NCBI GenBank assembly: GCA_964504025.1
Contig: CAZDCO010000053.1
Span: 1 to 5,445 of the forward strand
Origin: Scatosoma sp964504025
Lineage (GTDB): Bacteria; Bacillota; Clostridia; Christensenellales; Borkfalkiaceae
Reading direction: 5' to 3'
DNA length: 5,445 bases
Shown here: positions 5,338-5,445 of the stretch, piece after piece
Position numbering within the stretch: position 1 is the stretch's first letter
Layout: each line of letters starts with the position of its first letter
Translations under genes and position numbers: made by a program
The notes under the pieces: model-generated
The model's database searches: none
Seen by the model: only the letters and a program-made list of their open reading frames with translations
Told to the model about the DNA's origin: nothing

Positions 5338-5445
5338 TTACACGTTCTCGACGGCAACGGCGTGCGCCACGCAAGGTATGCTTTCGCCCTGCCCGCTCGA
5401 AACGGTAGACAGCAACGCACCCGTCGCGCAAAAGAGTACGCGGTT
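5338..5445 (-). CDS. spoVAD: Stage V sporulation protein AD, C-terminal end (partial)
   Basis: Only the last 35 residues lie in the window; the gene continues past the right edge. The tail contains VLFCATGALLSTVSSGQGES and IPCVAHAVAVE, which matches the conserved SpoVAD ending (ATGAL, S-x-QGESIP, AHAV). SpoVAD binds DPA within the SpoVA complex and has a thiolase-like fold. The gene order AD then AE on the same strand agrees with known spoVA operons. The stop codon is TAA at 5340-5338. Confidence 0.88.
   Translation of the reverse strand, partial: NRVLFCATGALLSTVSSGQGESIPCVAHAVAVENV

Noticed and set aside
5316..5420. N-terminal extension of spoVAE to an upstream ATG
   Set aside because: The extension reads the end of spoVAD in a wrong frame. 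The ATG at 5315 has a good ribosome binding site and gives a normal SpoVAE length.

Overview
The window looks like a chromosomal segment of an endospore-forming Bacillota, most likely an uncultured member of the class Clostridia. The evidence is a SpoVA operon end (spoVAD and spoVAE), a YunB-type sporulation protein, strong AGGAGG ribosome binding sites, sigma-A type promoters (TTGACA, 17 bp, TATAAT-like) and a WYL-domain regulator. I cannot name a genus. Nothing points to a phage or plasmid.

Layout: bases 1-317 hold no gene; they carry three copies of a short imperfect-hairpin repeat (ends ATTGC and GCAAT) and the terminator of tyrS. tyrS (318-1514, minus) encodes tyrosyl-tRNA synthetase. 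Its 5' leader (about 1515-1700) has a near-consensus promoter, a short open frame with five tyrosine codons, a long hairpin spanning those codons, a candidate antiterminator and a U-rich intrinsic terminator just before the tyrS ribosome binding site. No T-box consensus is visible. This has the architecture of a tyrosine leader-peptide attenuator, and it is the most notable thing in the window. Upstream of it on the same strand is a small, highly charged 64-residue ORF (1808-2002) with a strong ribosome binding site. A divergent control region (about 2003-2109) holds a perfect 15-bp palindrome over the promoter of a WYL-domain regulator (2110-3042, plus), which ends at a strong terminator.

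The right part is about cell wall and sporulation. A murG-family gene (3179-4228) overlaps a yunB-like gene (4218-4928), so the two are probably one operon, and the MurG may be a sporulation-associated paralogue. Convergent to them on the minus strand are spoVAE (4932-5315) and the 3' end of spoVAD (5338-5445), parts of the SpoVA channel that moves dipicolinic acid into the forespore. The convergent stop codons are only 3 bases apart.

Function and regulation are inferred from reading the sequence; no database search or folding program was run.
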